From Chlorobiota bacterium (GTDB lineage: Bacteria > Bacteroidota > Bacteroidia > Bacteroidales > F082), in assembly GCA_030596395.1 (NCBI GenBank), contig JAUVKF010000019.1, forward strand, positions 1 to 47,498: 47,498 nt of DNA. Direction: 5' to 3'. The translations under genes were made by a program, and so were the position numbers. Of this stretch, positions 8,674 to 16,452 are shown piece after piece. The notes under the pieces are model-generated. The model ran no database searches. It saw only the letters and a list, made by a program, of their open reading frames with translations, and was not told where the DNA came from. Positions within the stretch are counted from its first letter, which is position 1, and each line of letters opens with the position of its first letter.

Positions 8674-9186
8674 AATTTCCAACATATCTTTTACACCTCC
8701 AATAAAAATACAAAATATTGATTGTTATGCTTGTGAATGATTAATTGGTCCTAAAAGTTAATAATTTCCCATAATTTTTTGTTATGTTGATCCATTCTTT
8801 AATCTAAATATCTCAGGTCAAAACAGTATGGAATTCTTGCCCCAACTCCTCCCCTGAAAAGTGGGGGGTGTTTATGTACTTGCTTCAAATAAAAATTATT
8901 CTTGTATTTATTCCTCCCCTGCAAAGGGGAGGTGGCCGCCAGCTGGCGGACGGAGGGGTTTGTTTTCAACCACCCCTGATCTCGCTTCGCTTCGATCTTC
9001 CCCTCCTTTGGAAGGAGGGGAGTTGATGTACTTGCTTCAAATAAAAATTATTCTTGTATTTATTCCTCCCCTGCAAAGGGGAGGTGGTCGAAGACCGGAG
9101 GGGTTAAAAAAATATTATCACCCGAATAAGTTAACCACCTCGTCCTGCGGGCACCCCTCCTTAAAACAAGGGGGGGAGGGAGTGTG
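8674..9186. repeat. Array of GC-rich composite palindromes (left part)
   Basis: A 513-base stretch without a credible gene. 8674-8835 is AT-rich and featureless. From 8846 there is a half unit (CTCCTCCCCTGAAAAG). A full unit follows at 8911-9024 and another at 9062-9181. Each full unit has a left hairpin CTCCCCTGCAAAGGGGAG, a GGAGGGGTT arm, a spacer, an AACCACC arm and a right CCCCTCC/GGAGGGG hairpin. A 62-base exact direct repeat starts at 8874 and again at 9026. An open frame running through 8861-9190 translates the repeats and is not a gene. Confidence 0.85.
9062..9181. repeat. Composite palindrome unit downstream of the DUF559 gene
   Basis: Left hairpin CTCCCCTGCAAAGGGGAG, then GGTCGAAGACC, GGAGGGGTTAA, an AT spacer, GTTAACCACC and CACCCCTCC with a G-rich closing arm. 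The right edge is only about six bases from the stop codon of the DUF559 gene (9187-9189). It is nearly the same in design as the unit at 9572-9700 on the other side of the gene. Confidence 0.85.
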
Positions 9187-9552
9187 CTAAGTATTAAAAT
9201 TATTCTTTATATCTTCCAAAACTGCTTCTAAGTTATTATAAATATCTCTGTTTTCGTATCTTAAAACTTTAATGTTTAATCCAATTATAAAAGCATCTCT
9301 TTTTTCATCATAGTCGCTGCCTTCAGGTGTGTAATGTTCAGCACCATCTAATTCAACTACCAATTTCTCAGCAGGACAATAAAAATCAACTACATATTTT
9401 CCAATACTGTGCTGTCTCCTAAACTTTCTACCTTCCAATTGTTTTTTCTGTAAAGCCGTCCATAAAACTGCTTCAGCGGGTGTGAGGTTGTTTCGTAATT
9501 CTTTTCGAAACTCCTTAAGCGGTTTTCTGTTAAAGATTTTTTGGTTAGGCAT
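9187..9552 (-). CDS. DUF559 endonuclease (PD-(D/E)XK, Vsr/MutH-like)
   Basis: A 121-residue DUF559 protein. RKELRNNLTPAEAVLW leads to GRKFRRQHSIGKYVVDFYCP, with the first acid D56. The core ELDG (E67, D69) and H73 in GAEHYTPEGSDYDEKRD follow, the D...ExD pattern of the PD-(D/E)XK fold related to very-short-patch repair endonucleases. LRYENRDI closes the domain. No methyltransferase is nearby, so it is not part of a plain restriction system. It is enclosed by composite palindromes: one unit begins about 20 bases before its start codon and another ends six bases beyond its stop. Biochemical function of DUF559 is not established to my knowledge; a role in spreading or maintaining the repeats is inference. 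Confidence 0.85.
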   Translation of the reverse strand: MPNQKIFNRKPLKEFRKELRNNLTPAEAVLWTALQKKQLEGRKFRRQHSIGKYVVDFYCPAEKLVVELDGAEHYTPEGSDYDEKRDAFIIGLNIKVLRYENRDIYNNLEAVLEDIKNNFNT

Positions 9553-9571
9553 GTTTTCAAAGTTAATAAAA

Positions 9572-9700
9572 ATAACTCCTCCCCTGCAAAGGGGAGGTGG
9601 CCGCAGGCCGGAGGGGTTAATTTAAAATTATTAATTCTCAAATAATTTAACCACCCCGCCCTTTGGGCACCCCTCCTTGTTAGGAGGGGAGTAGTTATTT
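9572..9700. repeat. Composite palindrome unit between the two DUF559 copies
   Basis: This is the clearest unit of the array. The ends are inverted: AATAACTCCTCCCC at the left, and the reverse complement of the right end reads AATAACTACTCCCC. Inside are hairpins CTCCCCTGCAAAGGGGAG, GGCCGCAGGCC, the pairing arms GGAGGGGTTAA / TTTAACCACCCC, GCCCTTTGGGC, and CCCCTCCTTGTTAGGAGGGG. The right edge overlaps the stop codon of the decayed DUF559 copy. Confidence 0.88.
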
Positions 9701-9997
9701 CGAAAAATTATTCATTATATCTTCTAAAACTGCCTCTTAATTATTGTAAATATCCCCGTTCTCATATCTTAATACATTAATACTTAATGAATTTATGTAT
9801 TTGTCTCTTTCTTCATCATAATCACTTCCTTCAGGAGTGTAATGTTCAGCACCATCCAGTTCTACGGCAAGTTTTTCAGATGGACAATAAAAATCAACTG
9901 TATTATAATCTCTGTATTTATTGTGCTTTTTTATAATAATTCCATCGATTTGATATTCTGCTTCCATCACTCCACCGAAGGCATGTCTTTGCACCAT
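9695..9997 (-). pseudogene. Decayed second DUF559 copy
   Basis: The C-terminal half matches the intact neighbour closely: VDFYCPSEKLAVELDGAEHY, GSDYDEERD and LRYENGDIYNN. A TAA at 9737-9739 replaces the leucine codon that follows NN in the intact gene. Beyond it the frame still reads EAVLEDIMNNFSK before a TAA at 9695-9697. The N-terminal domain (RKELR...RRQ region) is missing and replaced by an unrelated stretch (VQRHAFGGVMEAEYQ). The remnant keeps the core acids but lacks the first helices. The natural stop lies in the edge of the palindrome unit. I regard it as a dead copy of a multi-copy element. Confidence 0.82.
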
Positions 9998-10085
9998 CTC
10001 TCCACCACTCCACCCACCAAAAAAAGATGCCTGTCACCAGGATGATTTCACGTAAATCAAGTAAAAACCGGATTCGTTATTTCCT

Positions 10086-10093
10086 TACCTTTG
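10086..10093 (+). promoter_or_regulatory. Possible -7 box of ffh (TACCTTTG)
   Basis: TACCTTTG matches TAnnTTTG, 20 bases before the ffh ATG. A -33 TTTG is not evident at the usual distance, so the call is tentative. Confidence 0.4.
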
Positions 10094-10113
10094 CCCCCTA
10101 AAATTTTGAAGAA

Positions 10114-11454
10114 ATGTTTGAAGGATTAAGCGATAGACTAGATCGCTCATTTAAAATACTAAAGGGGCAGGGAAGGATCACTGAGATCAATGTGGCCGAA
10201 TCGGTAAAAGAGATTCGAAAAGCGCTGATTGAAGCGGATGTAAGCTATAAAATCGCTAAAGAATTTACCAGCCACGTGAAAGAGAAGGCATTGGGCGAAA
10301 ATGTACTGACTGCAGTTAAGCCAGGCGATTTAATGGTAAAAATCGTTCACGATGAATTGGCTGAACTCATGGGTGGTGAGCAAGTTGATATCAACATCAA
10401 AGGGAGTCCGGCTGTGATTTTAATTGCAGGTTTGCAGGGTTCCGGAAAAACTACGTTTGCAGCCAAGCTGGCAAATTATCTGAAAAATAAGCAGGGAAAA
10501 CAACCCTTGCTCGTTGCCGGTGATGTATATCGTCCTGCTGCTATCGAACAGTTAAAAGTACTTGGCAACCAGGTTGGTATAGAAGTATATACAGAAGAAG
10601 GCAACCAGGATCCGGTAAAAATTGCAAAAAGTGCGGTTCAGCATGCCAAAAACAATTCAAAAAATATTGTGATTGTTGATACTGCCGGTCGTTTGGCTGT
10701 GGATGAACAAATGATGGATGAGATTTCATCAATTAAAAAAGCCATTGATCCGGAGGAAATACTTTTTGTTGTTGACTCAATGACTGGTCAGGATGCAGTG
10801 AACACGGCAAAAGCCTTTAACGATTTACTCGACTTTGATGGTGTTGTTTTAACCAAGTTAGACGGTGATACCCGGGGTGGTGCTGCGCTAACAATTAAAT
10901 CCATTGTAAACAAACCCATCAAATTTGTGGGTATTGGCGAGAAGATGGATGCGCTCGACTTGTTCCATCCTTCACGTATGGCCGACAGGATATTGGGAAT
11001 GGGTGACATTGTTACACTGGTTGAAAAAGCCCAGGAACAATTTGATGAAGAAGAAGCCAGGAAAATTCAAAAGAAGATAGCCAAGAACCAGTTCAATTTC
11101 AATGACTTCCTGAAACAAATCCAGCAAATCAAGAAAATGGGTAATGTAAAAGATTTGATGGGAATGATTCCCGGAATGGGCAAGGCACTGAAAGATGCTG
11201 ATATTGATGACGATGCCTTTAAAGGAATTGAAGCGATTATTTCTTCCATGACCAATGAAGAACGTGAGAACCCAAAACTCCTTGACGGATCAAGACGGAA
11301 ACGCATAGCTCGTGGTAGTGGAAATGATATTCAGGAAGTTAATCGTTTAATCAAACAATTTGCCGAAACCAGCAAAATGATGAAGGCCATGTCGTCAGGA
11401 GGTGGAAGGAATATGATGAACATGATGCAAGGCGCCAAAGGCTTAAGAAGATAA
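10114..11454 (+). CDS. ffh: Signal recognition particle protein Ffh
   Basis: A 446-residue SRP54 GTPase. The N-terminal helical bundle starts MFEGLSDRLDRSFKILKGQG. The G domain has the P-loop GLQGSGKTT near residues 106-114, DTAGR at 189-193 and TKLDGDTRGG near 247. The C-terminal M domain (about 300-446) is methionine-rich (MIPGMGKAL, MMKAMSSGGGRNMMNMMQ) and binds 4.5S RNA and signal peptides. Ffh guides nascent membrane proteins to FtsY at the inner membrane. folD starts 28 bases downstream on the same strand and is likely co-transcribed. Confidence 0.97.
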   Translation: MFEGLSDRLDRSFKILKGQGRITEINVAESVKEIRKALIEADVSYKIAKEFTSHVKEKALGENVLTAVKPGDLMVKIVHDELAELMGGEQVDINIKGSPAVILIAGLQGSGKTTFAAKLANYLKNKQGKQPLLVAGDVYRPAAIEQLKVLGNQVGIEVYTEEGNQDPVKIAKSAVQHAKNNSKNIVIVDTAGRLAVDEQMMDEISSIKKAIDPEEILFVVDSMTGQDAVNTAKAFNDLLDFDGVVLTKLDGDTRGGAALTIKSIVNKPIKFVGIGEKMDALDLFHPSRMADRILGMGDIVTLVEKAQEQFDEEEARKIQKKIAKNQFNFNDFLKQIQQIKKMGNVKDLMGMIPGMGKALKDADIDDDAFKGIEAIISSMTNEERENPKLLDGSRRKRIARGSGNDIQEVNRLIKQFAETSKMMKAMSSGGGRNMMNMMQGAKGLRR

Positions 11455-11482
11455 GTATTATTAATACAGTAATAAAATACTA

Positions 11483-12379
11483 ATGAGCAAAAAAAAGCGG
11501 GTAAAATTTATTGATGGCAAAAAAATCGCTGCTGAGATCAAAGAGGAGATCAAAACAGAGATAGCTAACATGATCGACAATGACATCAAGGCTCCACACC
11601 TGGCAGCAGTTATTGTGGGTGAAGACCCAGCCAGCCAGACCTATGTATCGAGCAAAGAAAAAGCAGCACACAGGATAGGGATGATCTCATCGGTATATAA
11701 ATTGAAGGCTGACATTTCCGAAGACGAATTACTCAAAACCATTGATTTCCTGAATAATGATGAAGACGTGGATGGCTTTATTGTGCAACTGCCTTTGCCC
11801 GATCATATTAGTGTTGATACGGTAATTGACAAGATTGACCCGGCCAAGGATGTTGATGGTTTTCATCCGGTGAATGTGGGCAAAATGGCCCTCAGCCAGG
11901 CTTCCTATGTTTCGGCAACACCGGCAGGGATAATGGAATTGTTAAAGCGTTACAACATTGAAACCGAAGGCAAACACTGTGTGGTTCTTGGCCGCTCCAA
12001 TATTGTTGGCAGCCCGATGAGTATCCTGATGTCAAAAAAAACCAATCCGGGAAATGCAACGGTTACCGTTTGTCATAGTCGCACAAAAAATATGGAAGAG
12101 TATATGCGCTCAGCCGACATTTTGATCTGTGCAATCGGCCAGCCTCAATTTGTAAAAGCAGATATGGTAAAAGAGGGAGCAGTTGTGATAGATGTAGGCA
12201 TTCATCGCCTTAAGGCAGACAATGAAAAAGGCTATCGAATTGTGGGTGATGTTGATTTTGAAGAAGTTGCAAAAAAAGCATCCTACATAACACCGGTACC
12301 CGGTGGCGTTGGTCCAATGACAATTGCTATTTTGCTCAAGAACACACTGAGCGCAGCTAAAAAAGAGTTTTACCAGTAG
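11483..12379 (+). CDS. folD: Methylenetetrahydrofolate dehydrogenase/cyclohydrolase FolD
   Basis: A 298-residue bifunctional enzyme that turns 5,10-methylene-THF into 10-formyl-THF in one-carbon metabolism, using NADP. Visible signatures: Y54-V-S-S-K58 (the catalytic Tyr/Lys pair) in YVSSKEKAAHRIGM, QLPLPDHI, DVDGFHPVNVGKM, the Rossmann stretch VVLGRSNIVGSPMS and the closing PVPGGVGPMTIAILL. Length is normal, with a slightly extended basic N-terminus (MSKKKRVKF). It follows ffh closely. A small inverted repeat (CCCCT/AGGGG, 12394-12409) lies after the stop but has no T-tract. Confidence 0.97.
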   Translation: MSKKKRVKFIDGKKIAAEIKEEIKTEIANMIDNDIKAPHLAAVIVGEDPASQTYVSSKEKAAHRIGMISSVYKLKADISEDELLKTIDFLNNDEDVDGFIVQLPLPDHISVDTVIDKIDPAKDVDGFHPVNVGKMALSQASYVSATPAGIMELLKRYNIETEGKHCVVLGRSNIVGSPMSILMSKKTNPGNATVTVCHSRTKNMEEYMRSADILICAIGQPQFVKADMVKEGAVVIDVGIHRLKADNEKGYRIVGDVDFEEVAKKASYITPVPGGVGPMTIAILLKNTLSAAKKEFYQ

Positions 12380-12444
12380 TATTACCGCGCATTCCCCTCC
12401 CGGTAGGGGTTAAAACCATTTCCATTATTCACTATCTTCACAAC

Positions 12445-13698
12445 ATGAAAAAATTCCCAATCATTATTCTTCTGATACTATTCGTTTCAGGATACCAGCT
12501 TAAAGCCCAGGATGGATGCACCGATCCCCAGGCAAACAATTTTGATCCGGAAGCTACTATGAATGATGGATCATGCACCTATAACCCAACTTTCTATAAC
12601 CCGCAATTTAAATTTTTGCTGCCGGATGAGTTGGAAGAAACCTCGGGTTTGATTTACTATGATGGGAATTTGTGGACAATTAACGACAGCGGTAATGATG
12701 CCATTTTGTACAGAATTGACACCGTGAATGGAAATATCATCCAGGAAATTGCTGTGAGTAATGCTACGAACATAGATTGGGAATCTCTGGCCCAGGATGA
12801 TGATTATATTTTTATTGGTGATTTTGGGAACAACAATGGAAACAGGGATGATCTGAGAATATATAAGGTGACGAAAGACGATTTGCCGGAAACCGGTAAT
12901 GGTTCGGTTAGCAGTTATCAAATTTCATTCACCTACTCTGATTATCCCGGCAGGATAGGAAAGAAGGGAGAAAATAACTTTGACTGTGAGGCATTTGTGG
13001 CCATTGGAGATTCATTATACCTGTTCTCAAAAAACTGGCAGGACAACCAGACAAAACTCTACCGTTTACCCAAATCAATGGGTACACACATAGCAGAGAA
13101 AATATACACCTTCAATACATCTGGGCTAATAACCGGTGCCGCTTACAATTCGGCATCAAAAGAAATAACATTAATAGGTTATTCGCAGGAAACAGCAATA
13201 CCTTTTTTCTGGTTACTGTTTGATTATCAGGACAACCTGGTTTTTTCGGGCAATAAACGCCGTATTGACCTTTTAAATATTACGGGTGCACAGACCGAAG
13301 CCATTGCTTATACCCTTGGTAAAAATGGTGTAATTTCAAATGAAGACAATTTATTTCACAACCAGAGCACACACGATTTTTATACTGGAAACTGGACAGA
13401 TTCCATTTCAACCGGGATTGGTACAAGCCAGGCCGATCATTTTGATTTTGCATTAAGTCCGAATCCTGTTTCTGGCAATAAATTGACAGTAGATATTCAA
13501 AACCTTCCAAAAGGCGATTATCAAATCAATCTTTTTGATTCATCCGGTAGTTTAATGCAAATAAAAGACTATAAACTTAAAGCGCACAAAAGTGAGCTTA
13601 AAGTCAGGCTTAAGGTTGGACATTTAAAGCCGGGGCTATACTTTGTGCGCATGCAATCGGTTCAAACTATTGTTGAGAAAAAATTTATCAAGCAATAA
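12445..13698 (+). CDS. T9SS-exported protein with beta-propeller-like body
   Basis: A 417-residue secreted protein. The signal peptide (PIIILLILFVSGYQLKAQ) is followed by a short cysteine motif DGCTDPQANNFDPEATMNDG, common in Bacteroidota surface proteins. The middle (about 50-320) has repeated strand patterns (LWTINDSGNDAILYRID, DDYIFIGDFGNNNG) suggesting a propeller. The last 75 residues, from LSPNPVSGNKLTVD to GLYFVRMQSVQTIVEKKFIK, form a type A T9SS sorting domain. It should be exported and anchored or released by the type IX system. Ligand unknown. Its stop overlaps the queE start by one base (TAATG). Confidence 0.8.
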   Translation: MKKFPIIILLILFVSGYQLKAQDGCTDPQANNFDPEATMNDGSCTYNPTFYNPQFKFLLPDELEETSGLIYYDGNLWTINDSGNDAILYRIDTVNGNIIQEIAVSNATNIDWESLAQDDDYIFIGDFGNNNGNRDDLRIYKVTKDDLPETGNGSVSSYQISFTYSDYPGRIGKKGENNFDCEAFVAIGDSLYLFSKNWQDNQTKLYRLPKSMGTHIAEKIYTFNTSGLITGAAYNSASKEITLIGYSQETAIPFFWLLFDYQDNLVFSGNKRRIDLLNITGAQTEAIAYTLGKNGVISNEDNLFHNQSTHDFYTGNWTDSISTGIGTSQADHFDFALSPNPVSGNKLTVDIQNLPKGDYQINLFDSSGSLMQIKDYKLKAHKSELKVRLKVGHLKPGLYFVRMQSVQTIVEKKFIKQ

Positions 13699-14330
13699 TG
13701 ATTAAGGACAAGGCAGATTTATTTGATGGTGGTAAGAAGTTACCGGTTATGGAAGAGTTTTACACCTTGCAGGGAGAAGGCTTCCAGATGGGTAAGGCTG
13801 CCTACTTTGTGCGCATTGGGGGTTGCGATGTGGGCTGTACCTGGTGCGATACCAAAGAATCGTGGGATGCCGATTTGTTCCCACCGGTTGAAGTACAACC
13901 CATTATTGAAAGAGTCTGCCAAACACCCGCTAAAACAGTGGTAGTCACCGGAGGCGAGCCTTCGCGTTATCCGCTTGACTATTTTACGAAATCGCTGAAA
14001 GCGTGCGGTGTAACTACCATGATTGAAACTGCAGGTGTTATGCCACTTACCGGAAAATGGGACTGGGTTTGCCTTTCACCCAAGAAGTATTCACCACCCC
14101 ATGCTTCGGTTTATGCTTTGGCAAATGAATTAAAGGTCGTCATCCAAACACATGCTGATATTGAGTGGGCTGAGAAAAATGCAAAACTGGTTTCTGATAG
14201 CTGTCTTCTCTTTCTCCAGCCCGAATGGAGCAAAGCAGATGAAATGATGGAAACATTAACTGATTACGTAATGCAGAACCCAAAATGGAGGATATCATTA
14301 CAGGCGCATAAGTATATGCATATACCATAA
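13698..14330 (+). CDS. queE: 7-carboxy-7-deazaguanine synthase QueE
   Basis: A 210-residue radical SAM enzyme of queuosine biosynthesis, converting carboxy-tetrahydropterin to 7-carboxy-7-deazaguanine. The opening EEFYTLQGEGFQMGKAAYFV is diagnostic. The 4Fe-4S cysteines are C43, C47 and C50 in GGCDVGCTWCDTKESW, with the SAM motif VVTGGEPSRYPLDYF behind. The C-terminal SLQAHKYMHIP is the usual ending. The ATG overlaps the stop of the preceding T9SS cargo gene, so translation may be coupled although the functions look unrelated. Other que genes are not in the window. Confidence 0.95.
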   Translation: MIKDKADLFDGGKKLPVMEEFYTLQGEGFQMGKAAYFVRIGGCDVGCTWCDTKESWDADLFPPVEVQPIIERVCQTPAKTVVVTGGEPSRYPLDYFTKSLKACGVTTMIETAGVMPLTGKWDWVCLSPKKYSPPHASVYALANELKVVIQTHADIEWAEKNAKLVSDSCLLFLQPEWSKADEMMETLTDYVMQNPKWRISLQAHKYMHIP

Positions 14331-14403
14331 ATAGTATCTGTCTCTCCAGTCTGAAATTTGAATGACGAAAGAAATAATAAATGACAAACACCAAATAGTT
14401 TCA

Positions 14404-16347
14404 ATGAAGCGGATTCTTCAAATATTTCTCTTTATATATCTTCTATCAATTGCACTTGTGATTAATTCGCAATCGTATATGCTTTCATCCAAAAACAAAA
14501 AAGCATTAAAAAGTTATAAAGAGGCTGAATTGGCTTTCAGGTTGTTTGATTATTCATCGGCACTCCAACAGCTTAACAAGGCAGTTAAGAAAGACAAAAA
14601 CTTTATCGAAGCCTGGCTTTTGATGGGGGATGTTTACACTGAACTTAATCAACATAAAGAAGCCATCCATGCTTTTGTTGAGGCCATTCAAATAGATTCC
14701 ACTTTTTTCCCACGTGCCTACTTTTTCATTGGCAACCTGGCTTTCGAGGAAGGAAATTATGCAATGTCAGCGCAATATTTAAAAAGATACCTGCAATTTG
14801 AAGATGAACAGGAATTAACAAAAATATTGGCAAAAAATCGACTTGAACGCACACAATATGCCGGGTATTTAATTCAACATCCGGTTGATGTTGAGCCAAT
14901 TAATCTGGGTAAACAAATCAATTCTATTTCCGATGAATACATCAACTTTGTGAATGAAGATTTTTCAAAGCTGGTATTAACCAGGAAAACCGAAGTAGGG
15001 CTTGATGTCCAGGACCGGAAATTATTCGAAGAGATGTTTTTTCAATCCGGTTCTGACAATGGTACGTGGTTAACACCTGAACCCATAAAATTATCATGGC
15101 AGGAAGGCTTAAATGTAGGAGGGATGAACCTCTCGGTAGATGGAAGGAAAATGTATTTTACCGGTTGTAACTGGCCTGATGGATTTGGCAGCTGCGACCT
15201 GTTTGTTTCGTTCAGGATTGGAAATTCATGGGAGCCTCCTTCAAATCTTGGTTCCAGTATTAACTCCCAATGGTGGGAGTCGCAGCCTGTTGTTTCTTCC
15301 AATGGAAAACGAATTTATTTTAGTTCAAAACGCAGTGGAGGAAAAGGAGGATCGGATATTTGGATGACAATAAAACTGGAAAATGACAAATGGAGTCCTC
15401 CTGTCAACCTTGGTGATAGTATCAATACAGCGGGAAACGAAATGTCACCGTTTTTGCATGCAGATGGAAAAACCCTTTATTTTTCTTCGGATGGACATTA
15501 TGGACTTGGAGGTTCTGACCTTTTTATTTCACGAAAAGATGAATTAGGCAGATGGTTGAAAGCCAGTAATCTGGGTTATCCGATCAACACCGGATACAAT
15601 GAAATTAACCTGTTTATGAGTTTTGATGGGAGCCTGGCTTATTTGTCTTCGGACAGGGCAGAAGGGCAGGGTGGATTTGATATTTATCAATTTAATACAA
15701 ACAATGAGATCAAACCCGATAAGGTTTATTTTGTAAAAGGAATTGTGGTTGATAAGCACACCTTAAAACCGTTAGAGGCTAAGGTTGAGTTGACCTATTT
15801 GAGTAATGGGATGATAGCTGATGAGAGTTATTCTGACTTAAAAACAGGCGAATTTCTGATGGTTTTGCATTCTGCTGAAGAATATGCCTTTAACATCTCG
15901 ACACCGGGTTATCTATTCTTATCTGAGCATTTCAGCACTCCAGAATCCGATACTTCCTTATCAGTGGATAAGATTTTTGAAATGGAAGCTGTTCTTGCTG
16001 GCAATCGCCTGATCCTGAATAATGTATTCTTCGATTTTGACCAGTCTGAACTCAAATCCAAATCATACAACGAACTCGAAAAACTTTATCAACTGCTAAC
16101 TGATAATGAAAAGATTAGCATTCAAATCGGTGGGCATACCGATAATGTTGGGGATGATGAGTATAATCAAAAATTATCCGAAGAACGGGCAAAAGTAGTG
16201 CTTCAATACCTGGTGAATAAGGGGATATCAACCGAAAGGCTTGATTACAAAGGATTTGGGTCGAGTAGGCCGGTTGCAGATAACAATACAGTTAAGGGTA
16301 GGGTACAAAACCGCCGAACCGAGGTGCAAATTCTTGACAAACAGTAA
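14404..16347 (+). CDS. PorE-like outer-membrane protein (TPR, PD40, CRD, OmpA)
   Basis: 647 residues from the ATG at 14404; I prefer this to 14362 because the signal peptide begins there (MKRILQIFLFIYLLSIALVI). Domains in order: TPRs to about residue 150; a PD40/WD40-like propeller with repeats such as DGRKMYFTGCNWPDGFGSCD, NGKRIYFSSKRSGGKGGSDI and DGKTLYFSSDGHYGLGGSDL; a carboxypeptidase-regulatory-like domain (VKGIVVDKHTLKPLEAKVE); and an OmpA C-terminal peptidoglycan-binding domain (VFFDFDQSELKSKSYNELEK, IGGHTDNVGDDEYNQKLSEE). This is the PorE layout, which links the T9SS machinery to the cell wall. Bacteroidota have several paralogs, so the PorE identity is not certain. Confidence 0.82.
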   Translation: MKRILQIFLFIYLLSIALVINSQSYMLSSKNKKALKSYKEAELAFRLFDYSSALQQLNKAVKKDKNFIEAWLLMGDVYTELNQHKEAIHAFVEAIQIDSTFFPRAYFFIGNLAFEEGNYAMSAQYLKRYLQFEDEQELTKILAKNRLERTQYAGYLIQHPVDVEPINLGKQINSISDEYINFVNEDFSKLVLTRKTEVGLDVQDRKLFEEMFFQSGSDNGTWLTPEPIKLSWQEGLNVGGMNLSVDGRKMYFTGCNWPDGFGSCDLFVSFRIGNSWEPPSNLGSSINSQWWESQPVVSSNGKRIYFSSKRSGGKGGSDIWMTIKLENDKWSPPVNLGDSINTAGNEMSPFLHADGKTLYFSSDGHYGLGGSDLFISRKDELGRWLKASNLGYPINTGYNEINLFMSFDGSLAYLSSDRAEGQGGFDIYQFNTNNEIKPDKVYFVKGIVVDKHTLKPLEAKVELTYLSNGMIADESYSDLKTGEFLMVLHSAEEYAFNISTPGYLFLSEHFSTPESDTSLSVDKIFEMEAVLAGNRLILNNVFFDFDQSELKSKSYNELEKLYQLLTDNEKISIQIGGHTDNVGDDEYNQKLSEERAKVVLQYLVNKGISTERLDYKGFGSSRPVADNNTVKGRVQNRRTEVQILDKQ

Positions 16348-16356
16348 TTGAATCTT

Positions 16357-16389
16357 GACCCGCCCAGGTGGACTTGCTCCTGGCGGGTC
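16357..16389. repeat. GC-rich hairpin (REP-like)
   Basis: GACCCGCCCAGG pairs with CCTGGCGGGTC around a 10-base centre with one bulge. It lies between convergent genes and lacks a T-tract, so it is a REP-like hairpin rather than a standard intrinsic terminator, though it could still end transcription. Confidence 0.5.
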
Positions 16390-16452
16390 GAAGTTTATAT
16401 GACCCTTAGCTCGGGCGCGAATACTTCGCATCCAAAGATTTAAATCAAAATA

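Noticed and set aside
8874..9087. CRISPR-like impression from repeated 62-base blocks
   Set aside because: Only two copies, palindromic units rather than short repeats with unique spacers of constant length, and no cas genes.
8861..9190. Open frame of 109 codons across the repeat array
   Set aside because: It translates palindromic units and the 62-base direct repeat, and its peptide is itself duplicated. No start context or family; a by-product of GC-rich repeats.
12394..12409. CCCCT/AGGGG hairpin after folD as intrinsic terminator
   Set aside because: Stem of only five pairs and no T-tract; more likely a chance or remnant repeat arm.
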